Source: Merdimonas faecigallinarum
GTDB lineage: Bacteria > Bacillota > Clostridia > Lachnospirales > Lachnospiraceae
Length of the DNA: 40,655 nucleotides
Direction: 5' to 3'
Assembly (NCBI GenBank): GCA_019119285.1
Contig: DWXJ01000053.1
Span: forward strand, 1-40,655
The notes beneath the pieces were generated by a model. It searched no databases. It saw only the letters and a program-made list of their open reading frames with translations, and was not told where the DNA came from. Shown piece after piece: positions 31,489-39,166 of the stretch. The position numbers and the translations under genes were made by a program. Each line of letters starts with the position of its first letter. Position 1 is the first letter of the stretch.

Positions 31489-32558
31489 TATGCTTCCTCC
31501 ATCTCATGGCAGATGCAGACTTTTCCGGTTTTTCCTGTGGCAAAGATTTCAAATGCCTTGTCTGTATCTTTCAGCGGGAACCGGTGCGTGATGATCTGGC
31601 TGGGATGTATTTTCTTGCGGTCCAGAAGTTCTACCAGTTTTTCCATATTTGCGACGCTGGTAACCCAGGATCCGTGCAGCGTCAGATTCTTATGGAGAAG
31701 CAGCGGACTTGGCTCAAAAGTAACCGTTCCCTGCTCGCCAGGGAAGACTACATTTCCCCACATTCTTGCCACTTCCAGACATCTGTGGCGTCCGATGGCG
31801 CTTCCGGAGCAGTCGATCGCAACTTCCACGCCCTTGCCATTTGTCATCTTCATTACATTTTCCACCATCTGATCGTCGCCCAGCAGCACTTCGTCCGCGC
31901 CGATCTTTTTAGCCATCTCCAGACGTTCCTCTGCAATATCCACGGCAATGGTCTGCGCGCCCAGTGCCTTTGCCAGAATGATCGCGGCCTGTCCGACCGG
32001 CCCCTGCCCCATGACCAGAACTTTGTCGTTTCCGGAAACATTTGCCCGAAGCAGTCCCTGATAAGCGGTTCCGAATCCGCAGGCGATCATGGCGCCGTCC
32101 TCATAGGTCAGAAAATCCGGCAGATGGATGCAGGTGCTGACATCCGCTACCATATATTCTGCCAGCGCGCCGTCTCTCTGCCATCCGTAAGCCCGGCGCT
32201 CCGGATTCTGGCAGTTGATGAAGAACCCTTTGCGGCATTCGTCGCAATAACCGCATCCCTGGATATGGTACACAACCACCCGGTCTCCGATCTGAAAATC
32301 GCTCACATCTTCGCCCACTTCCACAACCTGTCCGCTGGGCTCGTGTCCTGCGATCACATCGTCATATCTTGCGCCGCCGGTCTTATCCGTGTGTTCAAAA
32401 TAAATGTATTTCAGGTCGCTTCCGCACAGGCTTGCCGCCTTCATTTTCAAAAGCACCTGTCCCGGGCCCGGATGGGGAACCGGAACCTGTACCGCTTCAA
32501 CCTTTGCTCCGCCCGGCAGTTTCATTCCAAGCATTGTCTCAGGAATCTTGTTTTCCAT
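31488..32558 (-). CDS. Zinc-dependent medium-chain dehydrogenase
   Basis: The 356-residue enzyme has catalytic zinc ligands Cys-45, His-72 and Glu-73 (AGHEPSG) and structural cysteines 102, 105, 108 and 116. The nucleotide motif is GQGPVG, followed by Asp (AVDIAEERLE), pointing to NAD. It differs from the two other zinc dehydrogenases of the window. The start at 32558 was chosen because AGGAGG is nine bases upstream; an ATG three codons earlier abuts the ribosome binding site. It is followed without gap by the M24-like gene and preceded by an AraC regulator, so the three form a separate module. Substrate unknown. Confidence 0.85.
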   Translation of the reverse strand: MENKIPETMLGMKLPGGAKVEAVQVPVPHPGPGQVLLKMKAASLCGSDLKYIYFEHTDKTGGARYDDVIAGHEPSGQVVEVGEDVSDFQIGDRVVVYHIQGCGYCDECRKGFFINCQNPERRAYGWQRDGALAEYMVADVSTCIHLPDFLTYEDGAMIACGFGTAYQGLLRANVSGNDKVLVMGQGPVGQAAIILAKALGAQTIAVDIAEERLEMAKKIGADEVLLGDDQMVENVMKMTNGKGVEVAIDCSGSAIGRHRCLEVARMWGNVVFPGEQGTVTFEPSPLLLHKNLTLHGSWVTSVANMEKLVELLDRKKIHPSQIITHRFPLKDTDKAFEIFATGKTGKVCICHEMEEA

Positions 32559-32593
32559 AGTGATCATCCTCCTACGTTTTTTATTCTGGCTTT

Positions 32594-32646
32594 AGTATAG
32601 CATGCTTCCCCTCTCCCATAAATTCCTTATTCTATCCATTGATGGA
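32594..32646 (-). promoter_or_regulatory. Weak promoter and possible AraC site before the dehydrogenase gene
   Basis: On the minus strand TTTATG (32617-32622), 17-base spacer, TATACT (32594-32599). TCCAT-TG-ATGGA (32635-32646) lies just upstream of the poor -35, where an activator would bind. Confidence 0.45.
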
Positions 32647-32661
32647 CTATCTTCTACTTTT

Positions 32662-33549
32662 TTATTCCGGATAAAAATAGTCGCCATTCTGATAATCTCT
32701 GGGGGAAACACCCACCACCTTCTTAAAAATACGGGAAAAATAATACTGATCCTCATACCCTAAGGCGGCCGCCGCTTCGTAAACATACATCTGTCCTGAC
32801 TTCAGAAGCTTGCAGGCCTCCTGCATTTTCAGATGGATAAAAAATTCCACCGGAGATTTTCCGGTCTGTGCCTTAAAGATCGCGTTCAGATAGCTTTTGG
32901 ACAATTCCACTTCCCGGGAAATATCCGAAAGCGTCAGATTTTTATTTAAATTCTGATACATATAGCGGACCACCTGGGTCACATGCCGGTCCGAGGTGGT
33001 GCTTTCGTCCATCTTTTCCCGGAAATAGATTTCTGACAGGATCAGCGCGAGCACCTGGGAAATGTATATAAAATTTCCTAATGTATAGTTTCGCTCCAGA
33101 ACCCGGAACAAAAGTTTGAAAAGAACCATCATGCGGTTGTCGCTGGCCCGGGACGACAGGTGGATCACCCGGCACTCCTGCACCGGATAATAGGAAATGC
33201 TTTCTCCCTTGAAATGGACCCACAAAATGCTCCAGGGTTCTTTTTCGTCCGCATAATACCGGTGGCGTTTATGCCGGGGAATGCAGAAAGCGTCTGACCG
33301 GCCCAGGTGGTATTTGCGCCCCTCCACCTCGATGATCCCTTTTCCTTCCGTACAATAGATAAGAATATACTGATCTGCCCCTTCTTCCCGCTCCCGGTAG
33401 TGTTCTCTGGCCCGGGGGAAAAATCCCACGTCCGTCAGATATGCCGCCCGGATCAATGGATGCGCCATATATTCGGTAAAAGATTCCGTAGGGACGATCA
33501 GATACGTTTCATCCCGGAATCCTTCCGCTTTTCCGATCCCGTCTGTCAT
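32662..33549 (-). CDS. AraC-family transcriptional regulator
   Basis: The 295-residue protein has an N-terminal cupin-type ligand domain (about 25-150, including GKGIIEVEGRKYHL and CIPRHKRHRY). Two C-terminal helix-turn-helix motifs follow (about 195-290: LSDISREVELSKSYLNAIF and AAAALGYEDQYYFSRIFK). The pattern is typical of sugar-responsive AraC activators. The start at MTDGIG follows AGGAGG; a longer frame would run through the promoter. It is divergent from the DUF5107-like gene and followed by the dehydrogenase and M24-like genes, so it may control both sides. Confidence 0.9.
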   Translation of the reverse strand: MTDGIGKAEGFRDETYLIVPTESFTEYMAHPLIRAAYLTDVGFFPRAREHYREREEGADQYILIYCTEGKGIIEVEGRKYHLGRSDAFCIPRHKRHRYYADEKEPWSILWVHFKGESISYYPVQECRVIHLSSRASDNRMMVLFKLLFRVLERNYTLGNFIYISQVLALILSEIYFREKMDESTTSDRHVTQVVRYMYQNLNKNLTLSDISREVELSKSYLNAIFKAQTGKSPVEFFIHLKMQEACKLLKSGQMYVYEAAAALGYEDQYYFSRIFKKVVGVSPRDYQNGDYFYPE

Positions 33550-33621
33550 TTGCTCCCGCCTCCTTATGATTTTTCTGATACAAGGCCCGTTCGCATCTTC
33601 AGGCTCTTCCATTATGGGTTC

Positions 33622-33650
33622 ACTATAGCACCGCAGTGGAATATTGTCCA
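33622..33650 (-). promoter_or_regulatory. Promoter of the araC-type gene
   Basis: On the minus strand TGGACA (33645-33650), 17-base spacer, TATAGT (33622-33627). It fixes the translation start at 33549 with a leader of about 65 bases. The plus-strand promoter for the large gene is weak (TATTCT near 33694), as expected for an activated gene. Confidence 0.75.
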
Positions 33651-33761
33651 TGTTTTTATCATTTATGCCATTCCTGCGCTGCTTTTGCTATGCTATTCTA
33701 AAGGCAGAAAATACAAAACACAGCGATCGAATGTGAAGGAAAAATGAAAGGAGACATTGTT

Positions 33762-36700
33762 ATGGCAGCAACACGCGTACAAGTGTGGGAAGAGCAGGTG
33801 GTCATCCCTACCTATCCAGCAGCGGCACCGGAGAAAAGCCCTCTTTTCCTGGAAAACCGCGCTTACCAGGGGAGCAGCGGAAGAGTCTATCCCCTTCCTG
33901 TCACAGAAAAAATATCCGATGAGAAAGAGGACGTGGCTTACCACGCCATTTACCTGGAAAACGAATATCTGAAGGTGATGATCCTTCCCGAGATCGGCGG
34001 CAGGATCCAGCGGGCATACGACAAGACCAACGGCTATGATTTTGTCTATTACAATCATGTGATCAAGCCGGCGCTGGTAGGTCTGACCGGACCGTGGATC
34101 TCCGGAGGCATTGAGTTCAACTGGCCCCAGCACCACCGGCCGTCCACCTATTCTCCGGCAGATTATTTCTATCAGGAGCACGAGGACGGTTCTGCCACAG
34201 TCTATGTCAGTGAAATCGACAAAATGTACGGCACCAAGGGCATGGGCGCATTTACCCTGTATCCCGGAAAATCCTATATCGAGATCAAGGGGCAGCTTTA
34301 CAACCGCACCGATATGCCGCAGACCTTCCTGTGGTGGGCCAATCCGGCAGTTCCGGTCAATCAGCATACATATTCCGTATTCCCGCCGGACGTGCATGCA
34401 GTCATGGATCACGGCAAACGGGCCGTATCCACCTTCCCCATTGCCACAGGCGAATACTATAAATACGATTATTCGGAGGGCATCGACATTTCCTGTTACC
34501 GCAACATCAAAGTGCCCACCTCTTACATGGCAGCGCATTCGGACTACGACTTCATCGGGAACTTTGACGAGAACCTGGACGCAGGTCTTCTCCACGTGGC
34601 GGATCACCACATTTCCCCCGGAAAAAAACAGTGGACCTGGGGAAACAGTGACTTCGGCCAGGCCTGGGACCGGAATCTGACGGATGAAGACGGTCCTTAC
34701 ATCGAGCTGATGACCGGCGTCTTCGCAGATAACCAGCCGGATTTCACCTGGCTGAAACCGCAGGAGGAAAAGACATTTACCCAGTATTTCATGCCGTACA
34801 AACACGTGGGCCGGGTGAAAAATGCCACCAAAGACGCCTCTGTGAATATAGAACTGGAAAACGGCCTGTGCCACATCAAGGCTTATGCTTCCGGCAAGTA
34901 TCCGGCCGTGTCCATCCGGGTGGAAAAAGATGGAAATGTGCTCTTTTCCGAGACTGCTCCTCTTTCTCCTGTCGACATTTACGATGGAAGCTTTGAAACG
35001 GATCTGACAGAACTGACCGGCTGCACCATTTCCATTCGCGATGCATCCGGAAAAGTGCTGGTCAGCTACACCCAGAAACCGGAAGAGCTGGAGCCGACGC
35101 CTGAACCGGCAGATCCGCTGCTTGCGCCGGAACAGTTAAAATCTACGGAGGAGCTGTATCTGGGCGGGCTTCATCTGGAGCAGTACCGCCACGCTACATA
35201 TGCGCCGGAGGACTACTATCTGGAAGGCTTAAAAAGAGATCCTTCCGACCTCCGTCTAAACAATGCCTACGGACTTCTTCTCTTCCGCAGAGGCTGCTTT
35301 GAGGAGAGCATTCCTTATTTCCGCAGGGCGATTGAGAAACAGACCTGGAAAAACCCCAATCCCTATCACGGGGAATGTTATTTTAATCTGGGGCTTGCGC
35401 TGGTGATGACCGGCAGGGACGAGGAGGCATTTGATGCATTTTACAAGGCGACCTGGAGCTACGAAACCCAGAGCAGCGGTTTCTACTGGCTGGTCTGCCT
35501 GTCCTGTAAAAAAGGCGACTATGCGGCGGCTCTGGAGTTTATTGACCAGTCCATGATCCGCAACTGGCACAACATGAAGGCCCGGACTTTGAAGGCCGCC
35601 ATCCTGCGCGCACTGGACCAGGATCCGTCTGCGCTTCTTGCAGAGTCCTCTTCCATCGATCCGCTGGATATGGGCGTACGCTACGAAAAGGCCCTGATCT
35701 GCGGCAGCATGGAGGATTGGAAGCGCATGATGCGCAGGCCGGCCCACAATTATCTGGAGCTGTCCCTGGATTATATGAAAGCCGGATTCTATGAAGATGC
35801 CAGAAACATCCTTGCGGCCTGCGAAGATCCGTCGCCTATGGTTTCCTATTATCTGGGATATGCGTGGGAAAAAGACAGAACGGGCAGCACAGTTCCGGGA
35901 ACATCTTCAGACAGCGGACATACGGAAGACGCTAAAGAAGCCTATGCAAAAGGCGAAGCCGCATGCCCGGACTGCTGCTTCCCCAACCGCGTGGAAGAGG
36001 TCGTCATCCTGAACGCCGCCATCCACGCACTGGGCAATGCGCCGAGAGCCCACTACTATCTGGGCTGCCTGTACTATGATAAAAAGCAGTATCAAAAAGC
36101 GACCGCCCACTGGCAGACCGCCATTGCCGGGGAGCCGGACTTTGCCATGGCGCACCGGAATCTTGCTATCGCTTACTATAATAAGGAAAAAGATATCGAC
36201 AAAGCGCTGGCTTCCATGAAGAAAGCGCTGGACCTGGATCCCGGATATTCCCGGTTCCTGCAGGAATACGACCAGCTCTGCTCCAAGGCAGGCGTTTCCA
36301 ATGAAAACCGGCTGGCCCTTCTGGAATCCCGCATAGACCTGACGAGAGATCGGGATGCATTGTACATCGAATACATTACACTTTTAAACAACACCTGCCA
36401 GTACGATAAGGCACTTTCCTGCCTGACCACCCACAAGTTCCATCCATGGGAAGGCGGCGAAGGAAAAGTCAGCACCCAGTACCGCTACGCGCTGACTCAG
36501 AAGGCCATCCGCCTGCTCGGTGAAAAGCAGTACGACGAGGCCATCCGCCTGCTGGAAGCAACCAAGGTTTACCCGGAAAATCTGGGCGAAGGCAAGCTCC
36601 CCAACGTACAGGACAACATCGCCGACTACTACCTGGGAATCGCATTTGAGGCAAAAGGCGAAACTGACACCGCGGCAGAATATTTCCGCAAGGCTTCCAT

Positions 36701-37067
36701 CGGACTCGACGAACCCGGAAGCGTGCTCTACTACAACGACCAGCCCTCAGACACCATTCTCTACCAGGGTCTGGCGCACGAGAAATTAGGAGAACATGCT
36801 GCAGCACGTAAGTGTTTCCACCAGTTGATCTCCTTTGGCGAAAAGCACCTGTTCGACCACGTAGGATATGACTACTTTGCCGTATCCCTGCCGGAAATTG
36901 AAGTCTTTCCAAGCAACATCCAGGACCGGAACGACACCTACTGCCATTATCTGATCGCTTTAGGAAATCTGGGACTCGGAAACAGGAAGAAAGCAGAAGA
37001 AGAACTGGAAGGCATCCTTGCCGGACAGCCGGGATACCAAGGCGCGATCCAGCATATGATGATGTAA
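33762..37067 (+). CDS. Large DUF5107-like / TPR protein, probable carbohydrate-related function
   Basis: The 1,101-residue protein has no signal peptide or membrane span, so it is cytoplasmic. Residues 1 to about 370 look like the beta-sandwich DUF5107 domain of the galactose-mutarotase-like fold (MILPEIGGRIQRAYDKTNG; GGIEFNWPQHHRPS; WWANPAVPV). A beta linker follows, and from about 430 to the end it consists of tetratricopeptide-type helical repeats (NAYGLLLFRRGCFEESIPYF; YYLGCLYYDKKQYQKA; AHRNLAIAYYNKEKDIDKA). Such proteins in gut Firmicutes and Bacteroidetes lie in sugar loci; a mutarotase, glycosidase-like or scaffold role is possible but unproven. The start at 33762 follows AAGGAGA; an ATG six codons earlier is the alternative. 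It is divergent from the AraC regulator. Confidence 0.8.
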   Translation: MAATRVQVWEEQVVIPTYPAAAPEKSPLFLENRAYQGSSGRVYPLPVTEKISDEKEDVAYHAIYLENEYLKVMILPEIGGRIQRAYDKTNGYDFVYYNHVIKPALVGLTGPWISGGIEFNWPQHHRPSTYSPADYFYQEHEDGSATVYVSEIDKMYGTKGMGAFTLYPGKSYIEIKGQLYNRTDMPQTFLWWANPAVPVNQHTYSVFPPDVHAVMDHGKRAVSTFPIATGEYYKYDYSEGIDISCYRNIKVPTSYMAAHSDYDFIGNFDENLDAGLLHVADHHISPGKKQWTWGNSDFGQAWDRNLTDEDGPYIELMTGVFADNQPDFTWLKPQEEKTFTQYFMPYKHVGRVKNATKDASVNIELENGLCHIKAYASGKYPAVSIRVEKDGNVLFSETAPLSPVDIYDGSFETDLTELTGCTISIRDASGKVLVSYTQKPEELEPTPEPADPLLAPEQLKSTEELYLGGLHLEQYRHATYAPEDYYLEGLKRDPSDLRLNNAYGLLLFRRGCFEESIPYFRRAIEKQTWKNPNPYHGECYFNLGLALVMTGRDEEAFDAFYKATWSYETQSSGFYWLVCLSCKKGDYAAALEFIDQSMIRNWHNMKARTLKAAILRALDQDPSALLAESSSIDPLDMGVRYEKALICGSMEDWKRMMRRPAHNYLELSLDYMKAGFYEDARNILAACEDPSPMVSYYLGYAWEKDRTGSTVPGTSSDSGHTEDAKEAYAKGEAACPDCCFPNRVEEVVILNAAIHALGNAPRAHYYLGCLYYDKKQYQKATAHWQTAIAGEPDFAMAHRNLAIAYYNKEKDIDKALASMKKALDLDPGYSRFLQEYDQLCSKAGVSNENRLALLESRIDLTRDRDALYIEYITLLNNTCQYDKALSCLTTHKFHPWEGGEGKVSTQYRYALTQKAIRLLGEKQYDEAIRLLEATKVYPENLGEGKLPNVQDNIADYYLGIAFEAKGETDTAAEYFRKASIGLDEPGSVLYYNDQPSDTILYQGLAHEKLGEHAAARKCFHQLISFGEKHLFDHVGYDYFAVSLPEIEVFPSNIQDRNDTYCHYLIALGNLGLGNRKKAEEELEGILAGQPGYQGAIQHMMM

Positions 37068-37119
37068 CTATCAATGGGGACGGGGGATTTCTGAAAATCC
37101 CCCGTCCCCATTGATAGTT
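37066..37119. repeat. 25-bp perfect palindrome (REP-like family)
   Basis: Arms 37066-37090 and 37095-37119 are perfectly complementary with a 4-base loop (CTGA). The core GGGGACGGGGGATTT is identical to the element at 30379-30424. It starts within the stop codon of the TPR gene and ends just before the convergent HAD gene, so it can terminate both. Three TTTTCCACA units (37118-37149) follow on the right. Confidence 0.92.
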
Positions 37120-37126
37120 TTCCACA

Positions 37127-37777
37127 TTATTTTCCACAAGTTTTCCACATCAACTGTTCAAAATCTATTTTGAGAAGATCTGTAAATTTTTGAATGGTCA
37201 GATAATCTCCTTCTACGTTCCCGAATCCATAGGCCGCATAGATCATGGGAACTCCCGCCAGCCGGCAGGCCTGCGCATCGCCGGCCGTGTCGCCTACATA
37301 TACGGCGTCTTTAATCTGGTTTCGTTCCATGATCAGGCGGATGTTTTCCCCTTTAGGGATCTCTGTATCGCCAAAGCATACATGGTCAGCAAAATATTCC
37401 CCAAGGCCTGTATTTTTCAGAAATGCTTCAATATATCCGGCCTGGCTGTTGCTGACGATCATCAACTGATATCTGCCGCTCAGCTCCCGGATGGTCTCTT
37501 CCAGCCCCTCGTAAATATGGCACGGCGCCGATTCTACCCACTTATTTTCCAAACGGTACAGATCTTTTGCCAGACGATCCTGCTCTTCCGGCGATAATTC
37601 CGGAAAAAGATCGTCCATAATCTCGTCCATTGGTTTTCCAAGCTCCGGCGTCATCATCTCTCCAGTCAGCCGCTTTTTGACGGATGGCCATCCTTCCAGC
37701 GCTTTGTTCCAGGAATACACAATCTCATCCTTTGCGTCCCACAAGGTTCCGTCTACATCAAAAATGATCGCCTCCAT
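37127..37777 (-). CDS. HAD-superfamily phosphatase (phosphoglycolate/beta-PGM-like)
   Basis: The 216-residue hydrolase has motif I DVDGT with nucleophile Asp-7 and Asp-9, a helical cap (about 18-80), motif II VSNS, motif III lysine in IPKGEN and motif IV GDTAGD. It belongs to the GPH/PGM-like HAD group that dephosphorylates small sugar phosphates. It starts seven bases after rpiB, so the two are co-transcribed, which suggests a pentose or hexose phosphate substrate. The last codons overlap the TTTTCCACA repeat block, so the C-terminus (WKTCGK) may have been reshaped by the repeat. Confidence 0.88.
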   Translation of the reverse strand: MEAIIFDVDGTLWDAKDEIVYSWNKALEGWPSVKKRLTGEMMTPELGKPMDEIMDDLFPELSPEEQDRLAKDLYRLENKWVESAPCHIYEGLEETIRELSGRYQLMIVSNSQAGYIEAFLKNTGLGEYFADHVCFGDTEIPKGENIRLIMERNQIKDAVYVGDTAGDAQACRLAGVPMIYAAYGFGNVEGDYLTIQKFTDLLKIDFEQLMWKTCGK

Positions 37778-37784
37778 GCTCTTT

Positions 37785-38225
37785 CTATTCCTCCTCGATC
37801 TTCATGATCAGATCCACTCTTCTCTGATGCCGGCCGCCCTCAAATTCTGTATTGAGCCACACATTTACCATATCCTTCGCGGTCTCCACACCCACAATCC
37901 TTGCACCGAAGGCCAGGATATTTGCATCATTATGCAATCTCGAAAAACGGGCGGTTACAGATTCAGAGCAGACAGCCGCGCGGATCCCTTTTACCTTATT
38001 TGCAGCCAGCGAAATCCCCACGCCGGTGCCGCAGATCAGGATCCCTCTGTCCACTTCTCCGTTTGCCACTGCCCGTGCAACTTTTTCCCCATATACCGGA
38101 TAATCACAGCTGTCATTTGTATCTGTCCCGAAATTTACCACTTCATACCCGGACTCCTCCAGATATTTCACAATCTCGAATTTCATGTCTACTGCAGCGT
38201 GATCATTGCCGATCCCTATCTTCAT
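37785..38225 (-). CDS. rpiB: Ribose-5-phosphate isomerase B / sugar-phosphate isomerase
   Basis: The 146-residue protein has the RpiB/LacAB fold motifs: GIGNDHAA at the N-terminus, the catalytic cysteine in LICGTGVGIS (Cys-65) and RLHNDANILAFGAR. RpiB interconverts ribose and ribulose 5-phosphate; E. coli RpiB also isomerises allose and allulose 6-phosphates. With an allulose epimerase 8 kb away that second activity deserves notice, but housekeeping use in the pentose phosphate pathway is enough to explain the gene. It is first in a two-gene operon with the HAD phosphatase. Confidence 0.9.
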   Translation of the reverse strand: MKIGIGNDHAAVDMKFEIVKYLEESGYEVVNFGTDTNDSCDYPVYGEKVARAVANGEVDRGILICGTGVGISLAANKVKGIRAAVCSESVTARFSRLHNDANILAFGARIVGVETAKDMVNVWLNTEFEGGRHQRRVDLIMKIEEE

Positions 38226-38262
38226 ATTAAAATACCCTCTCTTCCATTTATTTTCCTTTTAT

Positions 38263-38291
38263 ATTATAATGGGTTCGGTACGAATACGCAA
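38263..38291 (-). promoter_or_regulatory. Divergent promoter region rpiB / Cof-type HAD
   Basis: On the minus strand TTGCGT (38286-38291), 17-base spacer, TATAAT (38263-38268) serves rpiB. On the plus strand an overlapping TATAAT (38265-38270) with a weak -35 serves the HAD gene at 38309. Confidence 0.6.
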
Positions 38292-38308
38292 CAAAAGGAG
38301 ACCGGAAT

Positions 38309-39091
38309 ATGATAAAACTGATAGCCAGCGACCTGGACGGCACTTTACTACAAAACGGAGCCCAGCGCCCTTCGCCGAAGATTTTTGACCTGATTCTGCG
38401 CCTGAAAGAAAAAGGCATCCATTTCGCGGCGGCCAGCGGGCGGCAGCTTTACAGCCAGCACCAGCTCTTTGCCCCTGTAAAAAATGACATTTCCTATATC
38501 GCAGAAAATGGCTCTCTGTGCGTCTGCCGCGGGCAGGTGATCGCAAAAGGGATCATCGAACGGGACCTGGGACTTCGCATCATCCAGGCTTCCGGAGAAT
38601 TCGAGGGCAGCCACACGCTTCTCTCCTGCGAAAGCCACTGTTACACAGATTCCACCAGCGAAACATTTATCCGCCATCTGCGCGATGAACTTCTCAACGA
38701 CATTGTTTACTGCCCGGATCTTTCCAGCATACAGGAGCCTTTCCTCAAACTGGCGGCCTGCGATTTCCACGGCACCGACAATCTGCTGCCCTACTTCAAA
38801 AACCGGTTCGGAAACCAGATTGAAGTCGTCACCTCCGGCAACCTGTGGGTAGACTTCATCGCCCCCGGCGCCAACAAAGGCACCGCACTTAAGGCCCTGG
38901 CCGAACACCTCGGCATCGCACCGGAAGAATGCATCGCATTTGGCGACCAGTATAATGACATCGAAATGCTGGAATATGCCGGCATTGGGTACGCCATGAA
39001 AAACGCCGCTCCCGGCGTGAAAAAACACGCAGACGCCGTCACCAACTCCGTAGAAAAAGTCCTCACAGCATTGCTGCAAAATGCAAATTAG
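38309..39091 (+). CDS. Cof-type HAD-IIB phosphatase
   Basis: The 260-residue protein has motif I SDLDGT with Asp-8 and Asp-10, AASGRQ as motif II, the NKGTAL lysine motif and GDQYNDIEML as motif IV, with a large C2-type cap between about residues 80 and 190. Such enzymes hydrolyse phosphosugars, pyridoxal phosphate or flavin nucleotides; the substrate is not readable. AAGGAGA precedes the ATG. Its TAG stop lies inside the palindromic repeat that follows. Confidence 0.9.
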   Translation: MIKLIASDLDGTLLQNGAQRPSPKIFDLILRLKEKGIHFAAASGRQLYSQHQLFAPVKNDISYIAENGSLCVCRGQVIAKGIIERDLGLRIIQASGEFEGSHTLLSCESHCYTDSTSETFIRHLRDELLNDIVYCPDLSSIQEPFLKLAACDFHGTDNLLPYFKNRFGNQIEVVTSGNLWVDFIAPGANKGTALKALAEHLGIAPEECIAFGDQYNDIEMLEYAGIGYAMKNAAPGVKKHADAVTNSVEKVLTALLQNAN

Positions 39092-39134
39092 GACGTAGAC
39101 TTTTTGCAAAGGTCTACGTCCCAATTTGCATTTT
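39078..39134. repeat. 23-bp palindrome (REP-like family), one mismatch
   Basis: Arms 39078-39100 and 39112-39134 pair with a single mismatch. The core GGACGTAGAC and the flanking TGCAAATT relate it to the elements at 16432 and 18803. It carries the stop codon of the Cof-type gene. Confidence 0.85.
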
Positions 39135-39166
39135 ACCCTGTACCTTTTTGAATTTTACCCTGTACC
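39130..39166. repeat. Direct repeat ATTTTACCCTGTACC, two copies
   Basis: ATTTTACCCTGTACC occurs at 39130-39144 and 39152-39166, ending directly at the stop codon of the YitT gene. The same sequence occurs in reverse orientation at about 18804-18818, next to the composite REP element. Confidence 0.8.

Noticed and set aside
38348..39124. Long open frame on the minus strand opposite the Cof-type gene
   Set aside because: It is a shadow frame: the plus-strand protein has all HAD motifs, while the other frame shows none.
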